From assembly GCA_945787485.1 (NCBI GenBank), contig CALZHV010000032.1:1-15902 (forward strand): a DNA stretch of 15,902 bases. Direction: 5' to 3'. The DNA is from an uncultured Lachnospiraceae bacterium. Its GTDB lineage: Bacteria; Bacillota; Clostridia; Lachnospirales; Lachnospiraceae. Positions 8,542-15,528 of this stretch are shown piece after piece (within the stretch, counting starts at the first letter, position 1; the number at the start of each line of letters is the position of its first letter). Under the pieces are notes generated by a model. The model made no database searches. It had not been told where the DNA came from and worked only from the letters and a program-made list of their open reading frames with translations. A program made the position numbers and the translations under genes.

Positions 8542-8596
8542 TATACACAAAGTGACAAATGTATAATATTAATATACATTTGTCACTTTGTGTATA
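8542..8596. repeat. Perfect 24-bp inverted repeat, candidate operator pair
   Basis: Arms 8542-8565 and 8573-8596 are perfect reverse complements separated by 7 nt (atattaa). Each arm is itself a dyad, TATACA-N12-TGTATA, with the direct repeat ACAAAgtgACAAA inside. The two dyad centres are 31 bp apart, about three helical turns. It lies 39 nt after tetR and 107 nt before the MMPL gene. There is no T-run, which argues against a standard terminator. A TATAAT (8562-8567) lies at the centre but has no good -35 box. Confidence 0.85.
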
Positions 8597-8607
8597 ACAA
8601 TATAAAC

Positions 8608-8652
8608 ATATGAAAGAGATTGCATATTTATAATATGCAATCTCTTTCATAT
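8608..8652. repeat. Perfect 21-bp inverted repeat, second palindrome
   Basis: Arms 8608-8628 and 8632-8652 are perfect reverse complements with only a 3-nt loop (tat). Each arm again starts and ends with a short inverted repeat, ATATG-N10-CATAT. The sequence is unrelated to the first palindrome, which ends 11 nt upstream. No T-run follows. It sits 51 nt before the MMPL start codon, so it would lie in the leader mRNA or cover the promoter. Confidence 0.85.
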
Positions 8653-8703
8653 TATAAATGTGATTACAGATAACATAATAAAAAGAAAAAGGAAGTGTGA
8701 TGA

Positions 8704-10806
8704 ATGATTAAATTTGGTAAATGGGTGGTTAAGAACAGGGTTCTGATATTCATTTTAGGACTGCTTCTTCTTGTTCCTTCAGCTATCGGATTTGCAAAAA
8801 CAAGAATTAATTATGACATACTAACGTATCTTCCAAAGGATATTGAAACTATGGAAGGTCAGGAAATCATGGTTGATAAGTTTGGAACAGGTGCATTTTC
8901 CGTATGCATAATGGAAAATATGGCTGATAAAGAAATTTCTGCCATGCGCAAAGAGATGGAAAAAGTGGAAAATGTAAAAGCAGTGCTATGGTACGATTCC
9001 TTTGCGGATTTGGGAATACCGAAGGAACTTCTGCCGGATAAGCTAAAGAATATTTTTGTTAATGAGGATGCAAATTCATCAATTATGTTTATTCTTTATC
9101 CAACATCGATGTCCGCAGATGAAACAATGGAAGCAGTAGATGAGCTTAGGGAAATAATTGATGACAGGGCATATTTATCAGGTATGTCAGCTGTAGTAAC
9201 GGATATAAAAAATTTATGCGACAAGGAAATACCTGCTTATATTGTGATTGCTGTAACTCTTTCGTTTATCCTTCTTGCAATTTCAATGGATTCTGCAATT
9301 GTTCCGATACTCTTCCTTGTCAGTATAGGAATGGCGATATTTTATAATTTGGGAACAAATGTTATTCGAGGTGAAATCTCATATGTAACGCAGGCACTTG
9401 CGGCTGTATTGCAATTGGGAGTCACAATGGATTATTCGATATTCCTATGGCATTGCTATGAAGAAAAACAACTGCTTTATCCGGGTGATAAAAAAAGAGC
9501 TATGGCTCATGCGATATCAAATACCGTGTCTTCGGTAGTAGGTAGTTCGATAACAACAGTTGCCGGCTTTATTGCATTATGCTTTATGAGTTTTACCCTT
9601 GGCATGGATCTTGGAATTGTAATGGCAAAGGGTGTCGTATTTGGAGTAATTAATTGTGTAACAATATTACCTTCAATGATACTTATTTTTGATAAGGCTA
9701 TTGAGAAGACAAAGCATAAAGTGCTTTTGCCGGATTTTGGACGCATTTCAAAGTGGGTTGTAAATCATTTTTACATTTTCATAATTTTATTTGTTGCAAT
9801 ATTGGGACCGGCTGTTTATGGATATACACATACATCTGTTTATTATGACCTTGCCGGCACACTTCCGGATTCTCTTGAGAGTATAACTGCAAAAAATAAG
9901 CTTGAAGAACAGTATGGCATGGGTGCAACGCATATTCTCCTTGTAAGTGATGAAATGGATACCAATTCGGTTATGAAAATGACAGATGAGGTGAATGAGG
10001 TTGACGGAATAAAAAATGCTATCAGTCTTGACGGTGTTATTGGAACGACAATTCCAAAGGCAATGCTGCCGCAGAAGCTTGTAGATGTATTTGAAGCAGA
10101 TCATTATAAAATGATATTAGCCATGTCGGAGTATATGGTAGCTTCTGATGAAGTAAATAATCAGTGCGATGAAATAAACAGCATTATAAAAAAATATAAT
10201 GAATCAAATATGATAATTGGTGAAGCACCATGTACAAAAGATTTAATAACAATTACAGACAAGGACTTTAAAACGGTAAGTATTGTGTCTATCGGAGCGA
10301 TATTTATTATCATTGCATTTGTATTTAAATCGATATCGCTGCCGATTATTCTTGTTGCTGTTATAGAGTTTGCAATTTTTATCAATATGGGTATACCGGC
10401 ATATACAGGCACTGTGCTACCGTTTATTGCTTCAATTGTAATAGGTACAATCCAGCTTGGTGCGACAGTGGACTATGCAATATTAATGACCAATAAATAT
10501 AAGAAAGCAAGAAGTCAGGGTGCAGACAAAAAGGAGGCTGTAATTGGTGCAATGGAAAGCTCTCTGCAATCTATTATGGTAAGCGCGCTTAGCTTCTTTG
10601 GGTCAACCTTTGGTGTTGGTGTTTATTCAAAGATAGATATGATTAGTTCACTATGTATATTAATGGCAAGAGGTGCATTGATTAGTATGGTTGTTGTGGC
10701 AGTTATATTGCCGTCAATGTTTATGATATTCGATAAGCTTATTTGTAATACAAGTGTTGGCTTTAAGTTTAAACAACAAAAAAATGATAATGTCAAGGAG
10801 GCATAA
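8704..10806 (+). CDS. MMPL/RND family transporter
   Basis: 700-residue proton-driven membrane exporter of the MMPL/RND superfamily, which moves lipids, hydrophobic molecules or drugs. It has the duplicated RND layout: helix 1 (~13-30), an extracytoplasmic domain (~31-175), helices 2-6 (~177-330), helix 7 (~353-373), a second extracytoplasmic domain (~374-520), and helices 8-12 (~524-680). The paired proton-relay motifs are GVTMDYS (239-245) and GATVDYA (586-592). NYDILTYLPKD and YYDLAGTLPDS are matching starts of the two outer domains. The start is set by GGAAG (8691-8695), 8 nt upstream. The next gene, a heptad-repeat lipoprotein, begins 4 nt after the stop, so they are co-translated. A TetR gene and palindromes lie upstream. 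The substrate is unknown. Confidence 0.92.
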   Translation: MIKFGKWVVKNRVLIFILGLLLLVPSAIGFAKTRINYDILTYLPKDIETMEGQEIMVDKFGTGAFSVCIMENMADKEISAMRKEMEKVENVKAVLWYDSFADLGIPKELLPDKLKNIFVNEDANSSIMFILYPTSMSADETMEAVDELREIIDDRAYLSGMSAVVTDIKNLCDKEIPAYIVIAVTLSFILLAISMDSAIVPILFLVSIGMAIFYNLGTNVIRGEISYVTQALAAVLQLGVTMDYSIFLWHCYEEKQLLYPGDKKRAMAHAISNTVSSVVGSSITTVAGFIALCFMSFTLGMDLGIVMAKGVVFGVINCVTILPSMILIFDKAIEKTKHKVLLPDFGRISKWVVNHFYIFIILFVAILGPAVYGYTHTSVYYDLAGTLPDSLESITAKNKLEEQYGMGATHILLVSDEMDTNSVMKMTDEVNEVDGIKNAISLDGVIGTTIPKAMLPQKLVDVFEADHYKMILAMSEYMVASDEVNNQCDEINSIIKKYNESNMIIGEAPCTKDLITITDKDFKTVSIVSIGAIFIIIAFVFKSISLPIILVAVIEFAIFINMGIPAYTGTVLPFIASIVIGTIQLGATVDYAILMTNKYKKARSQGADKKEAVIGAMESSLQSIMVSALSFFGSTFGVGVYSKIDMISSLCILMARGALISMVVVAVILPSMFMIFDKLICNTSVGFKFKQQKNDNVKEA

Positions 10807-10810
10807 GAAT

Positions 10811-12886
10811 ATGAAGAAAATCGGTTCTATTGGTAGAAAATATTTAATTTGTGGTGTGACTGCCACAGCTATTGCGGTAGCTGCATGTTCAGCAGGATCA
10901 ATTAATCGTACTCAGAAAACAAGTGATATATATGGTAAGCAGGAGATGCTTGCAATGAATGAAACAGCAGGAAATGAAGTGGTTAATTTTGAATCAGCTG
11001 ATGAAGAAGAGCTTGTTTCAAGCATTGTTGAAGGAATAGATGTTTCGGAAAAAGATATTTATAAAGATGAGACAGTTTACGTTTTTGCAGATCCATCCGG
11101 AAAATCGACACAGACTTTGGTAAATGAGGTGCTAAGGAATAAAGATAAGGCAACGACATTGACAGATGTAACAGATTTAAGGGAAATAGAAAACATCAAG
11201 GGCGATGAAACCTTTACAATGGATGGAGACAAGGTCGTATGGCAGGCAGATGGAAATGATATAACATATCAGGGAAAAACAGATAAGGAGGCACCTGTAG
11301 GAGTCGATATAACTTATTATCTGGATGGTAAAGAAATGTCACCGGAAGAAATATGCGGCAAAAGTGGCAATGTAAAAGTAAGATTTGATTATAAAAATAC
11401 TGCAACTGTTCAAAAGAAAATAAATGGCAAGACAGAAGAAGTTAATGTGCCGTTTATAGCAGTTTCGGGAATGGTGCTCGGAGATAATTTTACAAATGTA
11501 ACAGTTACGAACGGAAAGAGTGTTGAAGAAGGAGACAGTCAGCTTGTAATCGGATATGCGATGCCGGGGTTGGCGGACAGCCTTGATGTTGAGCCGTCGG
11601 ATTTTGATGAGGATGTTTTGATTCCGGATTATTTTGAGCTTTCTGCAGACGTTACTGATTTTTCGCTTGATATGACGCTTACTGTTGTAATGGATGCTTC
11701 AAATATGGATGTATCGGGTGCACTCGATTTTTCGGAAATTGACGATATGGTAGCTGCGTTAGACGATGCAAGTAATCAGCTTGCAGAGGGAACGGGAAAT
11801 CTGGCAGGTGGTATTGGTACCCTATTAAGTAAGCTTGGCGAATATAGTGCGGGTGTAAATGCTCTTGACAAGGGAATTGATTCGTTGGCATCAAATAGTG
11901 GAAATCTTGCAAATGGCGTAACAGCTATAGATGCAAGTGCCAAATCAATCAGTGAAGGAATAAATACTCTTGATGAAGGTCTTAAAGCACCAATGACACA
12001 GGAACAAAAAGATGCAATAATAGCGCAGGTAAAACCGGCTATCGAAGCGCAGTTTACTGAAGGGACAGAAACATATAATTATATTTATGGTCAGGCGTCA
12101 GCACAGTTCCAGTCGGCAATAATTGGTTCGACGGATGCAATATATCAACAAATGCTAAATAGCGAGCTTTATTCAAGTATGCTGCAAAATGCCACATACG
12201 CTTACGTTTTGCAGCTAATACAGACAGATCCTGAAGTGTCGACACTCGAGGAGGTTGATGCAAAGTATGGTTTGGCAAACATACAGGCACAGGTAGCACC
12301 ACAGGTGCAGGCTGCACTTTCTGCTACAGCAAGCTCTATTACAAATGGAATTGCAGGTATGGGGGCTGATACAATAGGAAAAAGTGTTGTAAGTGCATGT
12401 AAGGATTCGGCACTCACAGCGGCAAGTCAGGCAGCCGTATCCGGTGCAGAAGGAACAAAATTAAACATTTCTCAACAGATTGAAACAGTTCAGTCAAGTG
12501 GATATAGTCTTGTTACCGGAGCTCAGGCTCTTGCAGACGGCACATCTTCATTATCTGAAAAAATACCTGCACTTACAGATGGTATTTCTAAGCTGGCTGC
12601 AGGTTCAGACCAGCTTATCGCAGGAACATCGCAGATTGTAAACGGCGTTAATGAGTTATCAGATGGAGCGAAAACACTGGATGACGGAATGAATACATTT
12701 AATACAGAGGCAATTGGAAAGCTTGTAACGACATATAATGGTGATATAAAAGAATTTGCAGAAAGAATAAGAGCGGTTGTTGAAGCATCGACAGAATATG
12801 ATACATTCACAAAGCTTGAGGAAGGAAAGACAGGAACAACCAAGTTTATTATAAAGACAGAAGGTATATCATCAAAAGAAGATTAA
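10811..12886 (+). CDS. Heptad-repeat (XXXLXXG) lipoprotein partner of MMPL exporter
   Basis: 691-residue exported protein. Its N-terminus has a basic segment (MKKIGSIGRK), a hydrophobic core and a VAAC lipobox, predicting a lipoprotein anchored at C26. Residues ~85-300 form a beta-rich globular region. Two blocks of XXXLXXG heptads (~313-392, e.g. QLAEGTGNLAGGIGTL, and ~563-630, e.g. KLAAGSDQLIAGTSQIVNGV) resemble those in YhgE/Pip and in long MMPL proteins; between them is an Ala/Gln-rich helical insert (~393-562). Unlike YhgE/Pip there are no C-terminal membrane helices. An in-frame ATG at 10754 lies inside the MMPL gene, but AAGGAGG (10795-10801) lies 9 nt before the ATG at 10811, which gives a proper signal peptide. 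It probably works outside the membrane with the exporter as an adaptor or wall-spanning element; this is inference from operon context. Confidence 0.82.
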   Translation: MKKIGSIGRKYLICGVTATAIAVAACSAGSINRTQKTSDIYGKQEMLAMNETAGNEVVNFESADEEELVSSIVEGIDVSEKDIYKDETVYVFADPSGKSTQTLVNEVLRNKDKATTLTDVTDLREIENIKGDETFTMDGDKVVWQADGNDITYQGKTDKEAPVGVDITYYLDGKEMSPEEICGKSGNVKVRFDYKNTATVQKKINGKTEEVNVPFIAVSGMVLGDNFTNVTVTNGKSVEEGDSQLVIGYAMPGLADSLDVEPSDFDEDVLIPDYFELSADVTDFSLDMTLTVVMDASNMDVSGALDFSEIDDMVAALDDASNQLAEGTGNLAGGIGTLLSKLGEYSAGVNALDKGIDSLASNSGNLANGVTAIDASAKSISEGINTLDEGLKAPMTQEQKDAIIAQVKPAIEAQFTEGTETYNYIYGQASAQFQSAIIGSTDAIYQQMLNSELYSSMLQNATYAYVLQLIQTDPEVSTLEEVDAKYGLANIQAQVAPQVQAALSATASSITNGIAGMGADTIGKSVVSACKDSALTAASQAAVSGAEGTKLNISQQIETVQSSGYSLVTGAQALADGTSSLSEKIPALTDGISKLAAGSDQLIAGTSQIVNGVNELSDGAKTLDDGMNTFNTEAIGKLVTTYNGDIKEFAERIRAVVEASTEYDTFTKLEEGKTGTTKFIIKTEGISSKED

Positions 12887-12897
12887 TATTTAATCAT

Positions 12898-12929
12898 AAA
12901 AGGCCGGCAAATTATTGCCGGTCTTTTTT
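12898..12929 (+). terminator. Rho-independent terminator of the MMPL-lipoprotein unit
   Basis: A 13-bp stem (AAAAGGCCGGCAA, 12898-12910, with TTGCCGGTCTTTT, 12915-12927, one G-U pair), 4-nt loop, ending in six Ts. It starts 11 nt after the lipoprotein stop codon. Confidence 0.92.
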
Positions 12930-13107
12930 CTTGTTGTCGGTTTTAGTATAATAACTTATTCTATATGAAGTAATCAGAATTCCAAATAAAAAATCTTTTG
13001 TTTAAACAGAGAATAATAGTAATATATTTTTTTATATAAAATAAAGCTAGAATCTAGTGAAGAATGCCTGATTTTCAGAACGATACAGGCAGGGAGATAT
13101 ATGGAAT

Positions 13108-14286
13108 ATGAATAAGGATACAGCATTTTATATTGAAACGGATAAGGCATTAGAGCTTAAACCGAATAAAATCATAATAAGTAATAAAACAAACAAAGAT
13201 TATAAATACAAAAAAATCGAAATAAGAAAAGCCGTTGTAAAAAAACAGGAAGTATATCAGATGAGCTGTTATACTGAAAAACAGGTTTTTCAAAAAAACT
13301 ATGATTTAGAAAACCTAAAAAAAGAAATTTCTGAAGTGTTTCCTGATAATATGAAGCAGATGAACATATTTCTTGATAATGAAGAAATAGCATTAAAAGC
13401 ATCAAAATCCGGACAATTGTTAAAAAACAGAAAGATAACTAAGACAGAGGTGACAAAAAAACAATCGACAGAGCATAACAGAAAGAAAAATTACATATTT
13501 CAGGAAGGAATGCTTATAGAACCCTTGGTGGATATGGGGATATTTACAAAGGAAGGTAAAGTTGTAAAATCCATGTATGATAAATACAAGCAGATTAACA
13601 GATTTATTGAGCTTGTCGATGACATTTTAAAGGATGAAAAGAAGCAATGCATTAATATAATTGACTTTGGCTGCAGTAAATCTTATCTGACTTTTCTTCT
13701 ATATTATTATATAGTAGAAATTAAGAAAAAAGATGCTCATATAATCGGGCTTGATTTAAAAGAAGATGTAATAAAAAAATGTAATTGTGCCGCTTTGAAA
13801 TATGGATATAATAATTTGAAGTTTCATATGGGCGATATAAACGGCTATAAAACAGAAGAAGCTGTAGATATGGTCGTAACACTCCATGCGTGTGATACGG
13901 CTACGGACTATGCACTCTATAATGCGGTAAACTGGAATGCAAAATATATACTGTCGGTTCCTTGCTGTCAGCATGAAGTGAATAAACAGATTAAATGCAG
14001 TCAGTTAGAACCGATGATGAAATACGGAATAATAAAAGAAAGAATGTCAGCACTTGCAACAGATTCTATACGTGGAAATATGTTAGAGTATTGTGGCTAT
14101 AAAACACAGCTGTTGGAATTTGTGGATATGGCACATTCTCCTAAAAATATATTAATAAGAGCAGTCAAATCAAATATTCCGAAAACAAAAAAAGAAGAAG
14201 CACTTGCACAAGTTGAAATAATGTGCGAAACTCTTCATATAAATCCTATGATATATAAGTTATTAAAGAAAGAAAAAGGTATGTGA
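13108..14286 (+). CDS. METTL25-like SAM-dependent methyltransferase
   Basis: 392-residue predicted methyltransferase of the Methyltransf_32 (METTL25/RRNAD1-like) type. The SAM-binding motif is NIIDFGCSKSYLTFLLYYY (183-201), followed by IIGLDLKED (212-220), then the family signatures LHACDTATDYAL (259-270) and VPCCQHEVNK (284-293) and MAHSPKNILIRA near 341-352. Residues 1-130 form a Lys-rich N-terminal region of unclear fold. An earlier ATG at 13101 is out of frame and hits a stop after four codons; the ATG at 13108 has AGGGAGA (13091-13097) upstream. The stop overlaps the next gene's region by a few bases (translational coupling). Substrate is unknown; the eukaryotic relatives are linked to ribosomal protein or RNA modification, which is only a hint. 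Confidence 0.78.
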   Translation: MNKDTAFYIETDKALELKPNKIIISNKTNKDYKYKKIEIRKAVVKKQEVYQMSCYTEKQVFQKNYDLENLKKEISEVFPDNMKQMNIFLDNEEIALKASKSGQLLKNRKITKTEVTKKQSTEHNRKKNYIFQEGMLIEPLVDMGIFTKEGKVVKSMYDKYKQINRFIELVDDILKDEKKQCINIIDFGCSKSYLTFLLYYYIVEIKKKDAHIIGLDLKEDVIKKCNCAALKYGYNNLKFHMGDINGYKTEEAVDMVVTLHACDTATDYALYNAVNWNAKYILSVPCCQHEVNKQIKCSQLEPMMKYGIIKERMSALATDSIRGNMLEYCGYKTQLLEFVDMAHSPKNILIRAVKSNIPKTKKEEALAQVEIMCETLHINPMIYKLLKKEKGM

Positions 14287-14288
14287 AA

Positions 14289-15149
14289 ATGAGTAAGAGC
14301 AGAATAGAAAACAAAAAAAAGAAAATGCAGGAAAAAAAGCAAACAGAGATAAAAGAGGCAAAAGAAAAACAAACTGAAGAAAAAGTAATAGAAGAAAAAG
14401 TAATAGAAGAAAAAGTAATAGAAGAAAAAGCAGCAATTGAAGACACCAAGGGAAAAGCTCCTATTGAAGAAGAGGAGGAAGAACCTTTACCTTTGGTAAA
14501 AAAACTTAAATATGCCATGGTCATATTGATTGCGTTGTCGGTTATATTTCTCGGAGGATTCGGATACAATGCATTTAACAGCAGAGGACATATGTTTTCA
14601 GGCAAGTTTAACAGCTTCGATGTACTTGAAGATGATTGTGCCGTGTTGAACGGACGATATACAAGATTGCCGGTTAATGCAGTTGAAGGCTGGTATGCAG
14701 GCGGAAAAATAGATGAGAACGGAAACAGAATTATTACTGATTCCGGCAAATGTCTTGTATGGCTTGACAGCGGTTATTTTATTTCACTTAATGTCGAAGG
14801 TGAAGAAAATGTTGCATTAATCAATAAGATGATTGAAACAACAAAGAAATATGATAACGGCGAGGTTGACGACTACGAGGATACAGTATATTTTGAAGGC
14901 CAGTTGAAGAAGCTTTCATATGAAGATACAGTTGCATTCAGAGAAGGCTTCAACAAATTAATGACTGAATGGAATAGCAATGCGGATTTGTATAAAACAT
15001 ATGAATTGACACTTGACCCAAACATGACTGCCTCACTTCTTCATGTAACATCGATAATTTATCTTTCGTTGGGAATAGTATTTGCTATTGTTTCTATAAT
15101 AGTAGGTATTAGATATAATAAAGAAAAAAGAGTTGTAAATAACCAATAA
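14289..15149 (+). CDS. Unrecognised two-TM membrane protein with K/E-rich N-terminus
   Basis: I do not recognise this family. The 286 residues run: a charged, probably coiled-coil N-terminus of Lys/Glu (1-66) including four tandem EEKVI-type pentads; TM1 (~76-97, YAMVILIALSVIFLGGFGYNA); a ~150-residue globular domain (~100-250) with aromatic and acidic residues and no catalytic motif that I can see; TM2 (~254-275, SIIYLSLGIVFAIVSIIVGI); and a short basic tail. Topology suggests a cytoplasmic N-terminus and an outside central domain. A GTG at 14283 overlaps the previous stop, but AAAGG (14275-14279) lies 9 nt from the ATG at 14289, which is preferred. It is coupled to the METTL25-like gene; no terminator is seen after it before the S10 promoter. 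Confidence 0.7.
   Translation: MSKSRIENKKKKMQEKKQTEIKEAKEKQTEEKVIEEKVIEEKVIEEKAAIEDTKGKAPIEEEEEEPLPLVKKLKYAMVILIALSVIFLGGFGYNAFNSRGHMFSGKFNSFDVLEDDCAVLNGRYTRLPVNAVEGWYAGGKIDENGNRIITDSGKCLVWLDSGYFISLNVEGEENVALINKMIETTKKYDNGEVDDYEDTVYFEGQLKKLSYEDTVAFREGFNKLMTEWNSNADLYKTYELTLDPNMTASLLHVTSIIYLSLGIVFAIVSIIVGIRYNKEKRVVNNQ
14376..14431 (+). repeat. 15-bp in-frame tandem repeat
   Basis: Three exact copies of GAAGAAAAAGTAATA (14376-14390, 14391-14405, 14406-14420) plus a partial fourth (14421-14431). They encode EEKVI pentads in the charged N-terminus of the two-TM protein. Copy number may vary by slippage without shifting the frame. Confidence 0.93.
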
Positions 15150-15201
15150 AAACGGCGAAATATTTAGAAAATAACGCTGAAAAAAATAATTAAAAAAATG
15201 C

Positions 15202-15230
15202 TTGCCTTTTGTAGACAGATGATATATAAT
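15202..15230 (+). promoter_or_regulatory. S10 operon promoter
   Basis: TTGCCT (15202-15207), 17-nt spacer, perfect TATAAT (15225-15230). The start is expected near 15237, which would leave a leader of about 250 nt before rpsJ. Fits a strong ribosomal-protein operon promoter. Confidence 0.78.
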
Positions 15231-15236
15231 GACACT

Positions 15237-15487
15237 TGCTGTGACATTGATAGCGTGGAAGCGGAGGTTGCTACATAATCAAAATCACGTTGATGAGTAG
15301 GTTTTTCGTGGAGCGAATGTCAATTAAAAATAACTGGCGACAAGTCACACTGTACTTAATATCATCTGTCAAGGGGCAGAAATGACGTGCGAAAATCGGA
15401 ATGATGATTATTACGATACACACGGGAAAGTTGTACAGTCACCACTTGTCGTACTAAGTAAAGTGCGAAAAGGAGGCGGCTTTTTTT
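15237..15487 (+). promoter_or_regulatory. Structured leader of the S10 operon
   Basis: The ~250-nt leader is much less A/T-biased than other gaps and is full of complementary segments. Upstream domain: TGACATT (15242-15248) with AATGTCA (15316-15322), enclosing TAGC/GCTA (15251-15254/15270-15273) and CACG/CGTG (15286-15289/15307-15310), a possible three-way junction. Downstream domain: CGACAAGT (15338-15345) with ACTTGTCG (15444-15451), then ACTGTAC (15349-15355) with GTACAGT (15433-15439), ATCATC (15361-15366) with GATGAT (15403-15408), and a hairpin TCTGTC-aagg-GGCAGA (15365-15380, sharing two bases). Alternative pairs exist: TACTTA (15353-15358) with TAAGTA (15455-15460), and CACTT (15443-15447) with AAGTG (15461-15465). 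In E. coli the S10 leader is bound by L4; whether this one is autoregulated is inference. Confidence 0.6.
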
Positions 15488-15528
15488 ATGGCAAGTCAAA
15501 TTATGAGAATCACATTGAAGGCATATGA
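15382..15528 (+). other. Possible small upstream ORF overlapping rpsJ
   Basis: A 48-codon frame starts at ATG 15382 with AAGGGG (15371-15376) 5 nt upstream. It runs through the rpsJ ribosome binding site and start codon in a different frame and stops at 15526-15528, 38 nt inside rpsJ. The product starts MTCENRNDDYYDTHGK and is not a protein I recognise. It may be chance; translating it would disrupt the downstream leader helices and affect rpsJ. Confidence 0.2.

Noticed and set aside
8542..8596. Palindrome as the tetR terminator
   Set aside because: No T-run follows the stem; other terminators in the window have clear T-tails. A 3'-end stabilising role is not excluded.
10754..10810. Upstream in-frame ATG for the heptad-repeat lipoprotein
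   Set aside because: It lies inside the MMPL gene without a good binding site and would bury the signal peptide; AAGGAGG at 10795-10801 fits the ATG at 10811.
12947..13026. Promoter for the METTL25-like gene (TATAAT at 12947-12952 or TTGTTT at 12998-13003)
   Set aside because: Each candidate has only one convincing box; the actual promoter in this gap cannot be fixed by eye.
14246..14749. 167-residue minus-strand open frame rich in Ser/Phe
   Set aside because: Its repetitive sequence mirrors the Lys/Glu repeats of the + strand gene; no binding site or known motif.
15150..15201. Terminator after the two-TM protein gene
   Set aside because: Only a weak 4-bp GGCG/CGCT stem and no T-run; A-rich tract instead. 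Read-through into the S10 operon remains possible.
15229..15300. 24-codon frame starting in the S10 promoter
   Set aside because: Its ATG overlaps the -10 box, so it would not be in the transcript from that promoter.
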